From assembly GCA_040235415.1 (NCBI GenBank), contig JBECKR010000432.1, positions 1 to 12,932 on the forward strand: a DNA stretch of 12,932 nucleotides. Reading direction: 5' to 3'. This stretch comes from JBECKR01 sp040235415 (lineage in GTDB: Bacteria > Acidobacteriota > Polarisedimenticolia > Polarisedimenticolales > Polarisedimenticolaceae). The first letter of the stretch is position 1; each line of letters starts with the position of its first letter. The position numbers and the translations under genes are program-made. The notes below the pieces were generated by a model. The model worked only from the letters and a program-made list of their open reading frames with translations. It was not told the DNA's origin and did not search any database. This document shows, piece after piece, positions 5,665 through 12,932 of the stretch.

Positions 5665-7247
5665 ACGTTCGAATGACGATTCCGACCGTCGCACTGGCAG
5701 CGACGGTCTTGGTGACACCGGCCATCGCGGCCGGCGAGGCCGGAGCGACCGGCGTCCCGATGACGCTGTCGCAGGCGATCGAGCGCGCCCTGGCGAAGAA
5801 CCAGGGGCTCGTGGTCGGGCGCGAGGCGCTGGTGTCCACGGGAGAGGGGGTCACGGCGGCAAAGGGCGCCTACGACCCGCTGCTCGAAGTCGACGGCGGC
5901 TACTCGCGGACGACGCCGCCGGTGAACTCGGCGTTCTCCGGCGCGCCGGAGGGAAGCCTCGCGCCGACCGACGAGTCGTTCGACGCGTCGGCGTCGGTGC
6001 GGCAGCTGCTCGGCACCGGCGGCGAGCTCACGGTCCGCGCCTCGGCGATGCGGACGACGACCGACGGGGCGTTCACGTTCCTGTCGCCGTCCTACGACAC
6101 CGCCGTCGGGGTCGAGCTGCGGCAGCCGCTGCTGCGAGGGCGCGCGATCGACGGCGCGCGGCTCACGCTCCGCGTCGCGGACGCCGAGCACCGGCGCGCC
6201 GCGGCCTCGTTGCGCGCCGAGGTCTCGGAGACCGTGGCGGCGGTCGAGCGCGCGTACTGGAACCTGGTCTCGGCCCGCGAGGAGGTCGGGGTGCGCGAGG
6301 AGGCGGTGCGGCTCGCCGACGAGCAGCTCGAGCAGACCCGCATCCGGATCCGGAACGGCGCGTCGCCCGAGACCGAGGAGGCGCAGCCGCGGGCGGAGCT
6401 CGAGCGACGCCGCGGCGAGCTCCTGGCGGCCCGCGAGGCGGTGTCGCGGCTCGAGAACTCCCTGAAGCTCCTGATCCTCGGCGACGACGATCCGGACCTG
6501 TGGTCACGGTCGATCGTGCCGACGGAGAACCCCGAAGTCTCGCCGATCGACGTCGACGTGCCCGCCGAGGTCGACCGCGCCCTCGCGGCGCGGCCGGAGC
6601 TGGCCGCCGCCGACGCGGTGCTCGAGCGCCGGGCGCAGGAGAAGCGCTACGCCCGCAACCAGGTGCGTCCCGCCCTCGACGCCGTCGCCTCGTACGACCG
6701 CTACGGCCTGTCGGGAAGCTTGAACCCGAATTTGACGTCGATCCCGGGGCTCGAGGTGACCGTGCCGCCGAAGCTCGAGGGCGCCTTCGGGCAGTCGCTC
6801 TCGGTCCTCGGCGACGGCGATTTCGACGACGCCCGCGTCGGCGTCGTGCTCTCGGTTCCGCTCCGCAACCGTGCCGCGCGCGCCGCGGCGCGGGCCGCCG
6901 AGAGTGCCGAGCGCTCCGCGGGCGCCCAGAAGGCCGCGGTCCGCAACGGGGTCCGCGCCGAGGTGCTCGACGCCGCGGCGGCGGTCCGAACCGCGTACCA
7001 GCGCTTCGAGGCGGCGCGGGCGGAGAGCGAGTCCGCCCGTGTCCAGCTGGACGCCGAGCGCGATCGCTTCGCCGTCGGGCTGTCGACGAACTTCCTGGTG
7101 CTGACGCGCCAGAACGACCTGTCTCGCGCGCGGCTCGACGAGATCTCCGCGCGCACCGACTACCGCATCGCCCGGGCCGAGCTGGCTCGGTCGACCGGAT
7201 CGCTCCTCGAGGATCGCGGCATCGAGGTCGAGGGCGCGGCGCGATGA
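5661..7247 (+). CDS. TolC-family outer-membrane efflux protein
   Basis: A 528-residue outer-membrane factor: a trimeric channel-tunnel that carries substrates from the inner-membrane pump across the outer membrane. Residues 1-24 look like a signal peptide (MNVRMTIPTVALAATVLV, then AIAA). No lipobox Cys follows, so it is probably not lipidated. The two OEP repeats are visible: MTLSQAIERALAKN (34-47), the strand VGVELRQPLLRG (149-160) followed by long helices rich in Ala/Glu/Arg (about 165-270), then RPELAAADAVLERR (311-324), GVVLSVPLRNRAARAA (394-409) and the closing helical segment with FAVGLSTNFLVLTRQNDLSRA (470-490, the usual G-x-S/T turn). Length is typical. It is coupled to the small protein before it and is followed 57 bases later by the adaptor gene, so it is almost certainly the partner channel of the pump encoded here. 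Confidence 0.93.
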   Translation: MNVRMTIPTVALAATVLVTPAIAAGEAGATGVPMTLSQAIERALAKNQGLVVGREALVSTGEGVTAAKGAYDPLLEVDGGYSRTTPPVNSAFSGAPEGSLAPTDESFDASASVRQLLGTGGELTVRASAMRTTTDGAFTFLSPSYDTAVGVELRQPLLRGRAIDGARLTLRVADAEHRRAAASLRAEVSETVAAVERAYWNLVSAREEVGVREEAVRLADEQLEQTRIRIRNGASPETEEAQPRAELERRRGELLAAREAVSRLENSLKLLILGDDDPDLWSRSIVPTENPEVSPIDVDVPAEVDRALAARPELAAADAVLERRAQEKRYARNQVRPALDAVASYDRYGLSGSLNPNLTSIPGLEVTVPPKLEGAFGQSLSVLGDGDFDDARVGVVLSVPLRNRAARAAARAAESAERSAGAQKAAVRNGVRAEVLDAAAAVRTAYQRFEAARAESESARVQLDAERDRFAVGLSTNFLVLTRQNDLSRARLDEISARTDYRIARAELARSTGSLLEDRGIEVEGAAR

Positions 7248-7304
7248 GGGCGGCGGTCGTGGAGCCGATTCAACGGATTTCGGACGCACGGGAGGCCCCG
7301 AATC

Positions 7305-8432
7305 ATGGCTAGAAGGATGATCCTGATGCTGGTCGCGATGACGCTGTTCATCGGCGGCCTGAGCTTCGTGAAGTACCAGCAGGTGCAGGCCGCCATCGCC
7401 GGCGCGGCCGCGTTCCAGCCGCCGCCCGAGGCGGTGACGACCGTCATGGCCCGCGAGGAGCGCTGGGACGAGACGCTCCAGGCGATCGGCAGCGTGGAGG
7501 CCGTGCACGGCGTCGTCGTCAGCGCCGACCTTCCCGGCGTCGTCGCCAAGATCGCGTTCGACTCCGGGGCGTACGTCGAGGAGGGCCAGGTCCTGGTCCA
7601 ACTCGACACCCGGCAGGAGCAGGCGCAGCTGCGCGCCGCGCAGGCGGAGCGCGACCTCGCGAAGGTCTCGCTCGATCGCATCCGGGGGCTGCGGGAGAGG
7701 GGCGTGACCTCGCAGGCCGAGCTCGACTCGGCCGAGGCTCGCGCGACGTCGGCGGAGGCGCGGGTCGGGGAGATCCGGGCCGCGATCGACCGCAAGACGA
7801 TCCGGGCTCCGTTTTCGGGCACGCTCGGCATCCGGCAGGTCAACCTCGGCCAGTACCTCCAGAGCGGCGAGTCCGTGGTTCCGTTGCAGTCGCTGCACCC
7901 GATCTACGTGAACTTCTCGGTGCCGCAGCAGGAGGTCGGCCACCTCGCCGCCGGTTCGCCGGTCACGATCAGGACCGACGGCGCGCAAGCGGTAACGCGG
8001 CCGGGCAGGGTCACCGCCATCGACTCCGTGATCGACGTCGCGACGCGCAACGTCCGGGTCCAGGCGACCGTTCCGAACCAGGACGGCAGGCTGCGCCCGG
8101 GAATGTTCGTCCAGACCGAGGTCCTGCTCGGGACCGGCAGCCCGACGGTCGCCGTACCCGCATCGTCGATCAGCTACGCGCCGTACGGCGACTCGGTGTT
8201 CATCGTCGAGGACGTCAAGGGACCGGACGGATCGACCTACCGCGGCGTCCGGCAGCAGTTCGTGAAGCTCGGCGGCTCGCGCGGCGACCAGGTCGCCATC
8301 GTCTCCGGCGTCAACCCCGGAGAGGAGGTCGTGACGTCCGGCGCGTTCAAGCTGCGCAACGGCGCGGCGGTCAACGTCAACAACGAGGTGCAGCCGTCGA
8401 ACGATCCGGCGCCGCACCCCGAGGAAAGCTGA
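7305..8432 (+). CDS. RND efflux periplasmic adaptor (HlyD/MFP family)
   Basis: A 375-residue membrane-fusion protein that links the RND pump to the TolC-family channel. A single N-terminal hydrophobic segment (about residues 5-22) anchors it; there is no lipobox, so it is membrane-anchored rather than lipidated. Seen: the first half-lipoyl motif VVSADLPGVVAKIAF with SGAYVEEGQVLVQLD (71-101), a short alpha-hairpin (104-160), the second half-lipoyl TIRAPFSGTLGIRQVNLGQY (165-184), the beta-barrel region with HPIYVNFSVPQQ (198-209) and the membrane-proximal part LRPGMFVQTEVLLG (263-276). The ATG is supported by GGAGG nine bases upstream. Its TGA overlaps the ATG of the pump gene by one base (TGATG), with GAGGAAAG before it, so the two are made together. 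The hairpin is of the short RND type rather than the long type of ABC-linked adaptors. Confidence 0.94.
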   Translation: MARRMILMLVAMTLFIGGLSFVKYQQVQAAIAGAAAFQPPPEAVTTVMAREERWDETLQAIGSVEAVHGVVVSADLPGVVAKIAFDSGAYVEEGQVLVQLDTRQEQAQLRAAQAERDLAKVSLDRIRGLRERGVTSQAELDSAEARATSAEARVGEIRAAIDRKTIRAPFSGTLGIRQVNLGQYLQSGESVVPLQSLHPIYVNFSVPQQEVGHLAAGSPVTIRTDGAQAVTRPGRVTAIDSVIDVATRNVRVQATVPNQDGRLRPGMFVQTEVLLGTGSPTVAVPASSISYAPYGDSVFIVEDVKGPDGSTYRGVRQQFVKLGGSRGDQVAIVSGVNPGEEVVTSGAFKLRNGAAVNVNNEVQPSNDPAPHPEES

Positions 8433-11400
8433 TGAAGTTCACCGACCTGTTCGTCAAGCGGCCGGTGCTCGCGTCGGTCGTCAGCCTCGTGATCCTGATC
8501 GCGGGGTTGCAGTCGATCCGATCGTTGAGCGTGCGGCAGTATCCGCGCAGCGACATCGCGGTGATCCGGGTGACGACGGCCTACGTCGGCGCGAACGCCG
8601 ACCTCGTGCGCGGGTTCATCACCACGCCGCTCGAGCGCGTGATCGCGAGCGCCGACGGCATCGACTACATGGAGTCGTCGAGCTCCCAAGGCGTCAGCAC
8701 GATCACGGTGCATTTGAAGCTCAACTACGACACCGACTCGGCGCTGACGCAGATCCAGGCCAAGGTCGCGCAGGTTCGCAACGACCTCCCGCCCGAGGCC
8801 GAGGCGCCGATCATCGAGCTCGAGACCGCCGACAACCGCTTTGCCGCCCTGTATCTCGGGTTCTCCTCGAAGGACCTCGACCAGAACCAGATCACCGACT
8901 ACCTGACGCGCGTCGTGCAGCCGAAGCTGAGTGCCGTCAGCGGCGTGCAGCGCGCCGACATTCTCGGTGACCGCACCTTCGCGATGCGGATCTGGCTCGA
9001 TCCCGACAAGATGGCCGCGCGGGGGATCGCGCCGTCGCAGGTCCGGGAGGCGCTGGCTCGGAACAACTACCTCTCTGCGCTCGGGCGGACCAAGGGATCG
9101 ATGGTGTCCGTCAACCTCGTCGCCAACACCGACCTCCAGACCCCCGAAGAGTTCCGGCAGCTGGTCGTCAAGGAGGAGGACGGCGTCGTGGTGCGCCTCG
9201 GCGAGATCGCCGACGTCGTCCTCGGGGCCGAGAACTACGACGAGGACGTCCGGTTCAACGGCGAGACCGCGACCTTCATGGGCGTCTGGACGCTGCCGAC
9301 CGCGAACACGCTCGACGTCATCTCACGCGTCCGCGCCGCGATGCCCGGAATCGCCGCGCAGCTGCCCTCGGGAATGAAGGTCGCGATCCCGTACGACTCG
9401 ACGGAGTACATCGGTCACGCCATCGACGAGGTCCTGAGCACGCTGCTCGAGACGCTCCTCATCGTCGTGGTCGTGATCTTCCTGTTCCTCGGGTCGTTCC
9501 GTTCCGTGCTGATCCCGGTGGTCGCGATCCCGATCTCGCTGGTCGGCGCCGTGTTCCTGATGCTCCTGGCCGGGTTCACGATCAATCTCCTGACGCTGCT
9601 CGCGATCGTGCTGTCGGTCGGACTGGTGGTCGACGACGCCATCGTCATGGTCGAGAACGTGGAGCGTCACCTCCACGAGGGCGAGACTCCGTTCCGCGCT
9701 GCGCTGCTCGGCGCGCGCGAGCTCGTCGGCCCGATCATCGCGATGACGATCACGCTCGCGGCGGTGTACACCCCGATCGCCATCCAAGGTGGCCTCACCG
9801 GCGCGCTGTTCCGCGAGTTCGCGTTCACACTGGCCGGCGCCGTGATCGTGTCGGGCGTCGTCGCGCTGACGCTCTCGCCGATGATGGGCTCGAAGCTCCT
9901 CCGCGCAGGCGATACCGAGCGCGGCTTCGCGGGCATGATCAACCGACACTTCGGTGCCGTCCGGCGCCTGTACACCCGCATGCTGGCTTCGACGCTGCGA
10001 TACCGTCCCGTCGTGCTGACGTTCTGGGTGCTGTTCGCGCTCCTGGCGCTGCCGTTCTACATGTTCTCGCAGAAGGAGCTGGCGCCGACCGAGGACCAGG
10101 GCGTCGTGTTCGGCATCGTCCAGGCGGCTCCGAACGCCACCATCGACCAGACCAAGCTCTACGTCTCCAAGGTGTACGACGCGTTCGCGTCGTTCCCCGA
10201 ATCCGACAACGTGTTCCAAATCACGTCCCCGTCGGGCGGGTTCGGCGGCATGACCACGAAGCCGTGGAGCGAGCGCAGCAAGACCACCGGACAGCTCCAG
10301 GTGGAGGCGGCGGCGAAGCTGTCGCAGATTCCCGGGATCCGCGTCATCCCGCTGACGCCGCCCGCGCTTCCCGGCGGCGGCGACTTCCCGGTCGACTTCG
10401 TGATCGCCTCGACCGCCGAGCCCCAGGAGCTGAGCGAGTTCGCCGGGCAATTGGTCCAGAAGGCGTTCCGGAGCGGGATGTTCTTCTTCGCCGACGCCGA
10501 CCTCAAGTTCGACCAGCCGCAAGCGGAAGTGGTGTTCGACCGCGACAAGGTCCGCTCGCTCGGCGTCGACCTCGCCCAGGCCGGCCAGGACCTCGCCACC
10601 ATGCTCGGCGGGAACTACGTCAACCGCTTCAGCATCCAGGGGCGGAGCTACAAGGTCATCCCCCAGATCAAGCGCGCCGAGCGCCTGACCCCCGAGCAGC
10701 TCGAGCAGATCCACGTCACCGGCCCGGGCGGGAAGCTCGTCCCGCTGTCGACGTTCGCGACGCTCACGGCCTCCACCCAACCCCGGGAGCTCAAGCGCTT
10801 TCAGCAGCTCAACGCGGTGCGGATCCAGGGCGTCATCCCGCCGAACGTGCCGCTCGACAAGGCGCTCCGTTTCCTGGAGGACGAGGCGGCCAAGATCCTG
10901 CCGCCCGGCTTCACGGTCGACTACGCCGGCGAGTCGCGGCAGCTGCGGACCGAGGGCAGCAAGTTCCTCGGGACGTTCCTGCTGTCCGCGATCCTGATCT
11001 ACCTCGTTCTGTCGGCGCAGTTCGAGAGCTTCCGCGACCCGTTCATCATTCTGGCGGGATCGGTGCCGCTCGCGATCTCGGGATCGCTGCTGTTCTCGTT
11101 CCTGGGTTTCACCTCGCTCAACATCTACAGCCAGGTCGGGCTCATCACCCTCGTGGGACTCATCGCGAAGAACGGCATCCTGGTCGTGGAGTTCGCGAAC
11201 CACCTCCAGGAGCAGGGCAAGGCCAAGCTCGAGGCGGTGATCGAGGCGTCCGGGACGCGGCTGCGGCCGATCCTGATGACCACGGCGGCCACCGTCGCCG
11301 GGCACTTCCCGCTGATCCTGGCGACCGGGCCGGGGGCGGGGGCGCGCAACAGCATCGGCATCATGCTCGTCACCGGGATGGTCATCGGCACCGCGTTCAC

Positions 11401-11515
11401 GCTGTTCGTCGTGCCGTCGATCTACATGCTGGTGGCGCGCACCCGCTCGGTCGCCGCGGCCGAGGAGGCCGGCGAGGAGCAGCCCGCGGCGGCACCGGTC
11501 GCCGCGGCCGTCTGA
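8432..11515 (+). CDS. HAE1-type RND efflux pump (inner-membrane permease)
   Basis: A 1027-residue, full-length RND transporter of the AcrB/MexB type that uses proton influx to export hydrophobic or amphiphilic compounds from the inner membrane or periplasm. Seen: the first membrane helix after FVKRPVLASVV (residues 7-17), a first periplasmic loop (about 29-335), helices 2-6 with GLVVDDAIVMVENV (397-410), a second helix block from about 527, a second periplasmic loop (about 546-845) and the last helices from about 846 with GLIAKNGILVVEFAN (909-923). Asp401, Asp402 and Lys913 match the proton-relay residues Asp407, Asp408 and Lys940 of AcrB. The start and spacing of VRQYPRSDIAVIRV and FITTPLE are typical of the HAE1 group. 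The C-terminal 20 or so residues are an Ala/Glu-rich tail. Substrate range cannot be read from sequence. It ends the operon; no regulator or immunity gene accompanies it. Confidence 0.96.
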   Translation: MKFTDLFVKRPVLASVVSLVILIAGLQSIRSLSVRQYPRSDIAVIRVTTAYVGANADLVRGFITTPLERVIASADGIDYMESSSSQGVSTITVHLKLNYDTDSALTQIQAKVAQVRNDLPPEAEAPIIELETADNRFAALYLGFSSKDLDQNQITDYLTRVVQPKLSAVSGVQRADILGDRTFAMRIWLDPDKMAARGIAPSQVREALARNNYLSALGRTKGSMVSVNLVANTDLQTPEEFRQLVVKEEDGVVVRLGEIADVVLGAENYDEDVRFNGETATFMGVWTLPTANTLDVISRVRAAMPGIAAQLPSGMKVAIPYDSTEYIGHAIDEVLSTLLETLLIVVVVIFLFLGSFRSVLIPVVAIPISLVGAVFLMLLAGFTINLLTLLAIVLSVGLVVDDAIVMVENVERHLHEGETPFRAALLGARELVGPIIAMTITLAAVYTPIAIQGGLTGALFREFAFTLAGAVIVSGVVALTLSPMMGSKLLRAGDTERGFAGMINRHFGAVRRLYTRMLASTLRYRPVVLTFWVLFALLALPFYMFSQKELAPTEDQGVVFGIVQAAPNATIDQTKLYVSKVYDAFASFPESDNVFQITSPSGGFGGMTTKPWSERSKTTGQLQVEAAAKLSQIPGIRVIPLTPPALPGGGDFPVDFVIASTAEPQELSEFAGQLVQKAFRSGMFFFADADLKFDQPQAEVVFDRDKVRSLGVDLAQAGQDLATMLGGNYVNRFSIQGRSYKVIPQIKRAERLTPEQLEQIHVTGPGGKLVPLSTFATLTASTQPRELKRFQQLNAVRIQGVIPPNVPLDKALRFLEDEAAKILPPGFTVDYAGESRQLRTEGSKFLGTFLLSAILIYLVLSAQFESFRDPFIILAGSVPLAISGSLLFSFLGFTSLNIYSQVGLITLVGLIAKNGILVVEFANHLQEQGKAKLEAVIEASGTRLRPILMTTAATVAGHFPLILATGPGAGARNSIGIMLVTGMVIGTAFTLFVVPSIYMLVARTRSVAAAEEAGEEQPAAAPVAAAV

Positions 11516-11538
11516 CGGCGAAAAGAACCGGGGGTCGC

Positions 11539-11544
11539 TAGCAT
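11539..11544 (+). promoter_or_regulatory. possible -10 box for the hydrolase gene
   Basis: TAGCAT lies six bases before the ATG at 11551, in a 35-base gap after the pump gene. There is no well-placed Shine-Dalgarno (the nearest G-run, at 11530-11534, is 16 bases from the ATG), which fits a leaderless transcript. No -35 hexamer is evident at 16-18 bases, so this remains a candidate; read-through from the RND operon is the alternative. Confidence 0.3.
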
Positions 11545-11550
11545 GGCGGC

Positions 11551-12932
11551 ATGCTCCTCGACCGCTGGCTGAGTCGGGGCTGGGCGCGCCGCCTCGCGTC
11601 CCGCGTCCCCGAAGGACTCCGGGAGCGCGCGGCGGCCGCGCTCGGACGCCGCCCGGCCGAGGTCCGGTCCGCCGGGCAGGCGCGGCGCGCGGTCGACCTC
11701 CTGCTCCGCGAGGCGGCAGTCGCTCACGACCGGGCGTTCCGGACGGTCCGCTCCCGGGAAGACTGGGAGCGGTTCCGCGACGCGCGTCTGGCGGCGCTGC
11801 GCGCGTCGCTCGGAGCGCCGTCCGGTCGGGCGACCGGACCGGCCCGGGTCGAGCGCGTCGACCGGATCGGCGAGGTCGCGGTCGAGGTCGTCGTCGCCGA
11901 GGGCCGCACGTCGCTTCCGATGACCGGCGACCTGTACCGGACCGATCGGGCGCGACCGCCGGGTCCCGGCGTCGTCGTCGTCCCGAGCCACCACAGCGGC
12001 CGCACCCACCCGGAGCTCCGGGACCTCGGGATCGCGTACGCGACGGCCGGGTGCGTCGTGCTCGTGCCGGAGCTCTCCGGCCACGGTGAGCGCCGTTTGC
12101 ATCCGTTCGACGCCGCAGGCGACTTCCCCGCGCCGTACCCGGTCGAGCGCCAGGACTACTACTTCCGTTTCAACCTCGGGCTCCAGCTCGAGATCGTGGG
12201 AGAGAGCCTCATGGGCTGGCTCGTCGAGGACGCGCGCCGCGCCGTCGATCTGCTCCTCGCTCGCGACGACGTCGACCCGGAGCGGGTCGCGATCGTCGGC
12301 TCGGTCGCCGGCGGGGGCGACGTCGCGGCGGTCGCGGCGGCGCTCGATCCGCGCGTTCGCGTCGTGGCGGCGTTCGGCTTCGGCGAGCAGCCGGCGGAGA
12401 TCGACCGCGTCGACGGCGCGGCGCTCGCGGTTCCCGGCGCCGGCTGGGGAACCTGGGAGTCCACCCGGAACCTGCCGTGCTCGGCCCGCGACGGGTTCCT
12501 TCCCTGGGTCGTTCTCGCCGCCGCCGCGCCGCGCCCGCTGGTCTACGCCCACGAGTTCGCGTGGGATGCGGCGGCCGACCCGGTCTGGGATCGCCTTCGC
12601 CGGGTCTATGCGCTTTACGGCGTCGCCGACCGGCTCCGCGCGATGCACGGGCGCGGCTCCGTGCGGGGGCGGCCGCCCGAGAACACGCACTGCACCCACG
12701 TGGGGCGCGTGCACCGGCTCGCGCTCGATCCGATCCTCGCCGAGCATCTGCGGATTCAGGTTCCGGTCGCGGCCGGCGGAGCGGGGCCGGCGACGGTCGT
12801 CGCGACGGCGCCGCGGCCGCGCCACGGTCGCGCGCGAGCCCTGTCCGAACGATTCGAGGCGGCCCGCGCGGCGCGACCCGCGCTCGACGCCGACGCGCTC
12901 CGCGAGCGCCTCGCCGCCCGGCTGGGTGTCGA
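11551..12932 (+). CDS. alpha/beta-hydrolase, acetyl-xylan-esterase-like (3' end cut off)
   Basis: The frame is open from the ATG at 11551 to the window edge, giving 460 residues without a stop. No signal peptide is evident. An N-terminal Arg/Ala-rich helical part (1-90) precedes the fold. Then come GVVVVPSHHSGR (140-151, oxyanion-hole strand), LVPELSGHGERRLHPF (171-186), VDPERVAIVGSVAGGGD (241-257, nucleophile-elbow region), ALDPRVRVVAAFGFGE (264-279), STRNLPCSARDGFLPWV (304-320), PRPLVYAHEF (327-336) and ENTHCTHVGRVHR (377-389), whose His residues are candidates for the catalytic base. This resembles the large hydrolases annotated as acetyl-xylan esterase relatives, which cleave ester bonds; the actual substrate is unknown. 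The expected GxSxG Ser is displaced: the sequence reads G-S-V-A-G. After about residue 405 an Ala/Arg-rich segment, unlike a normal hydrolase C-terminus, leads to the edge and may be a linker or a further domain. A long minus-strand frame opposite is a shadow. Confidence 0.75.
   Translation, partial: MLLDRWLSRGWARRLASRVPEGLRERAAAALGRRPAEVRSAGQARRAVDLLLREAAVAHDRAFRTVRSREDWERFRDARLAALRASLGAPSGRATGPARVERVDRIGEVAVEVVVAEGRTSLPMTGDLYRTDRARPPGPGVVVVPSHHSGRTHPELRDLGIAYATAGCVVLVPELSGHGERRLHPFDAAGDFPAPYPVERQDYYFRFNLGLQLEIVGESLMGWLVEDARRAVDLLLARDDVDPERVAIVGSVAGGGDVAAVAAALDPRVRVVAAFGFGEQPAEIDRVDGAALAVPGAGWGTWESTRNLPCSARDGFLPWVVLAAAAPRPLVYAHEFAWDAAADPVWDRLRRVYALYGVADRLRAMHGRGSVRGRPPENTHCTHVGRVHRLALDPILAEHLRIQVPVAAGGAGPATVVATAPRPRHGRARALSERFEAARAARPALDADALRERLAARLGV

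Noticed and set aside
6504..8417. Minus-strand open frame of 637 codons across the TolC and adaptor genes
   Set aside because: It lies opposite two genes with clear family motifs and its translation shows no domain, only repeated Arg/Asp/Leu.
5428..11515. A complete RiPP biosynthetic cluster around the NHLP-like protein
   Set aside because: No modifying enzyme, peptidase, or ABC exporter is encoded in the window, and the small protein lacks an evident core peptide or cleavage site.
11422..12825. Long minus-strand open frame (467 codons)
   Set aside because: Arg/Asp/Glu-rich low-complexity translation typical of a shadow in GC-rich DNA; the plus strand here carries recognisable alpha/beta-hydrolase motifs.

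Overview
This is a GC-rich (roughly 70% G+C by eye), densely coding piece of a bacterial chromosome. The tripartite RND/MFP/TolC export operon requires an outer membrane, so the host is Gram-negative. High GC, the gene mix and the small NHLP-type protein would suit Acidobacteriota or a similar phylum, but nothing in the window proves a taxon. I see no insertion sequence, integrase, tRNA, rRNA, CRISPR array or compositional break, so it reads as resident chromosome.

Left part (1-1910, + strand): the 3' part of a TrmA/RlmD-type RNA uracil-C5 methyltransferase, cut by the left edge, followed with a 4-base overlap by a complete arylamine N-acetyltransferase. These converge on a minus-strand pair (5095 back to 1920): an RlmN/Cfr-family radical SAM protein, then an OPT-family transporter. 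The two stop codons at the convergence lie 9 bases apart inside a single 17-base palindrome. Between the two minus-strand genes, a hairpin pairs with the transporter's Shine-Dalgarno, suggesting translational coupling.

Middle (5096-5427): a gene-free, divergent control region with an A+T-rich pocket, inverted repeats and a strong hairpin.

Right part (5428-11515, + strand): a tight four-gene operon of a 78-residue NHLP-clan-like (Os1348-type) small protein, a TolC-family outer-membrane factor, an HlyD/MFP adaptor and an HAE1 RND pump with an intact proton-relay triad. The last three should form one envelope-spanning exporter. The small protein, translationally coupled to the TolC gene, is the least expected component. 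No regulator gene for the pump lies in the window.

Right edge (11551-12932, + strand): the start of an alpha/beta-hydrolase resembling acetyl-xylan-esterase relatives, running off the window, with an unusual nucleophile-elbow sequence.

Most unusual points: the RiPP-leader-like small protein heading an RND operon; the Shine-Dalgarno-sequestering hairpin; and departures from family consensus in the methyltransferase, the radical SAM protein and the hydrolase.
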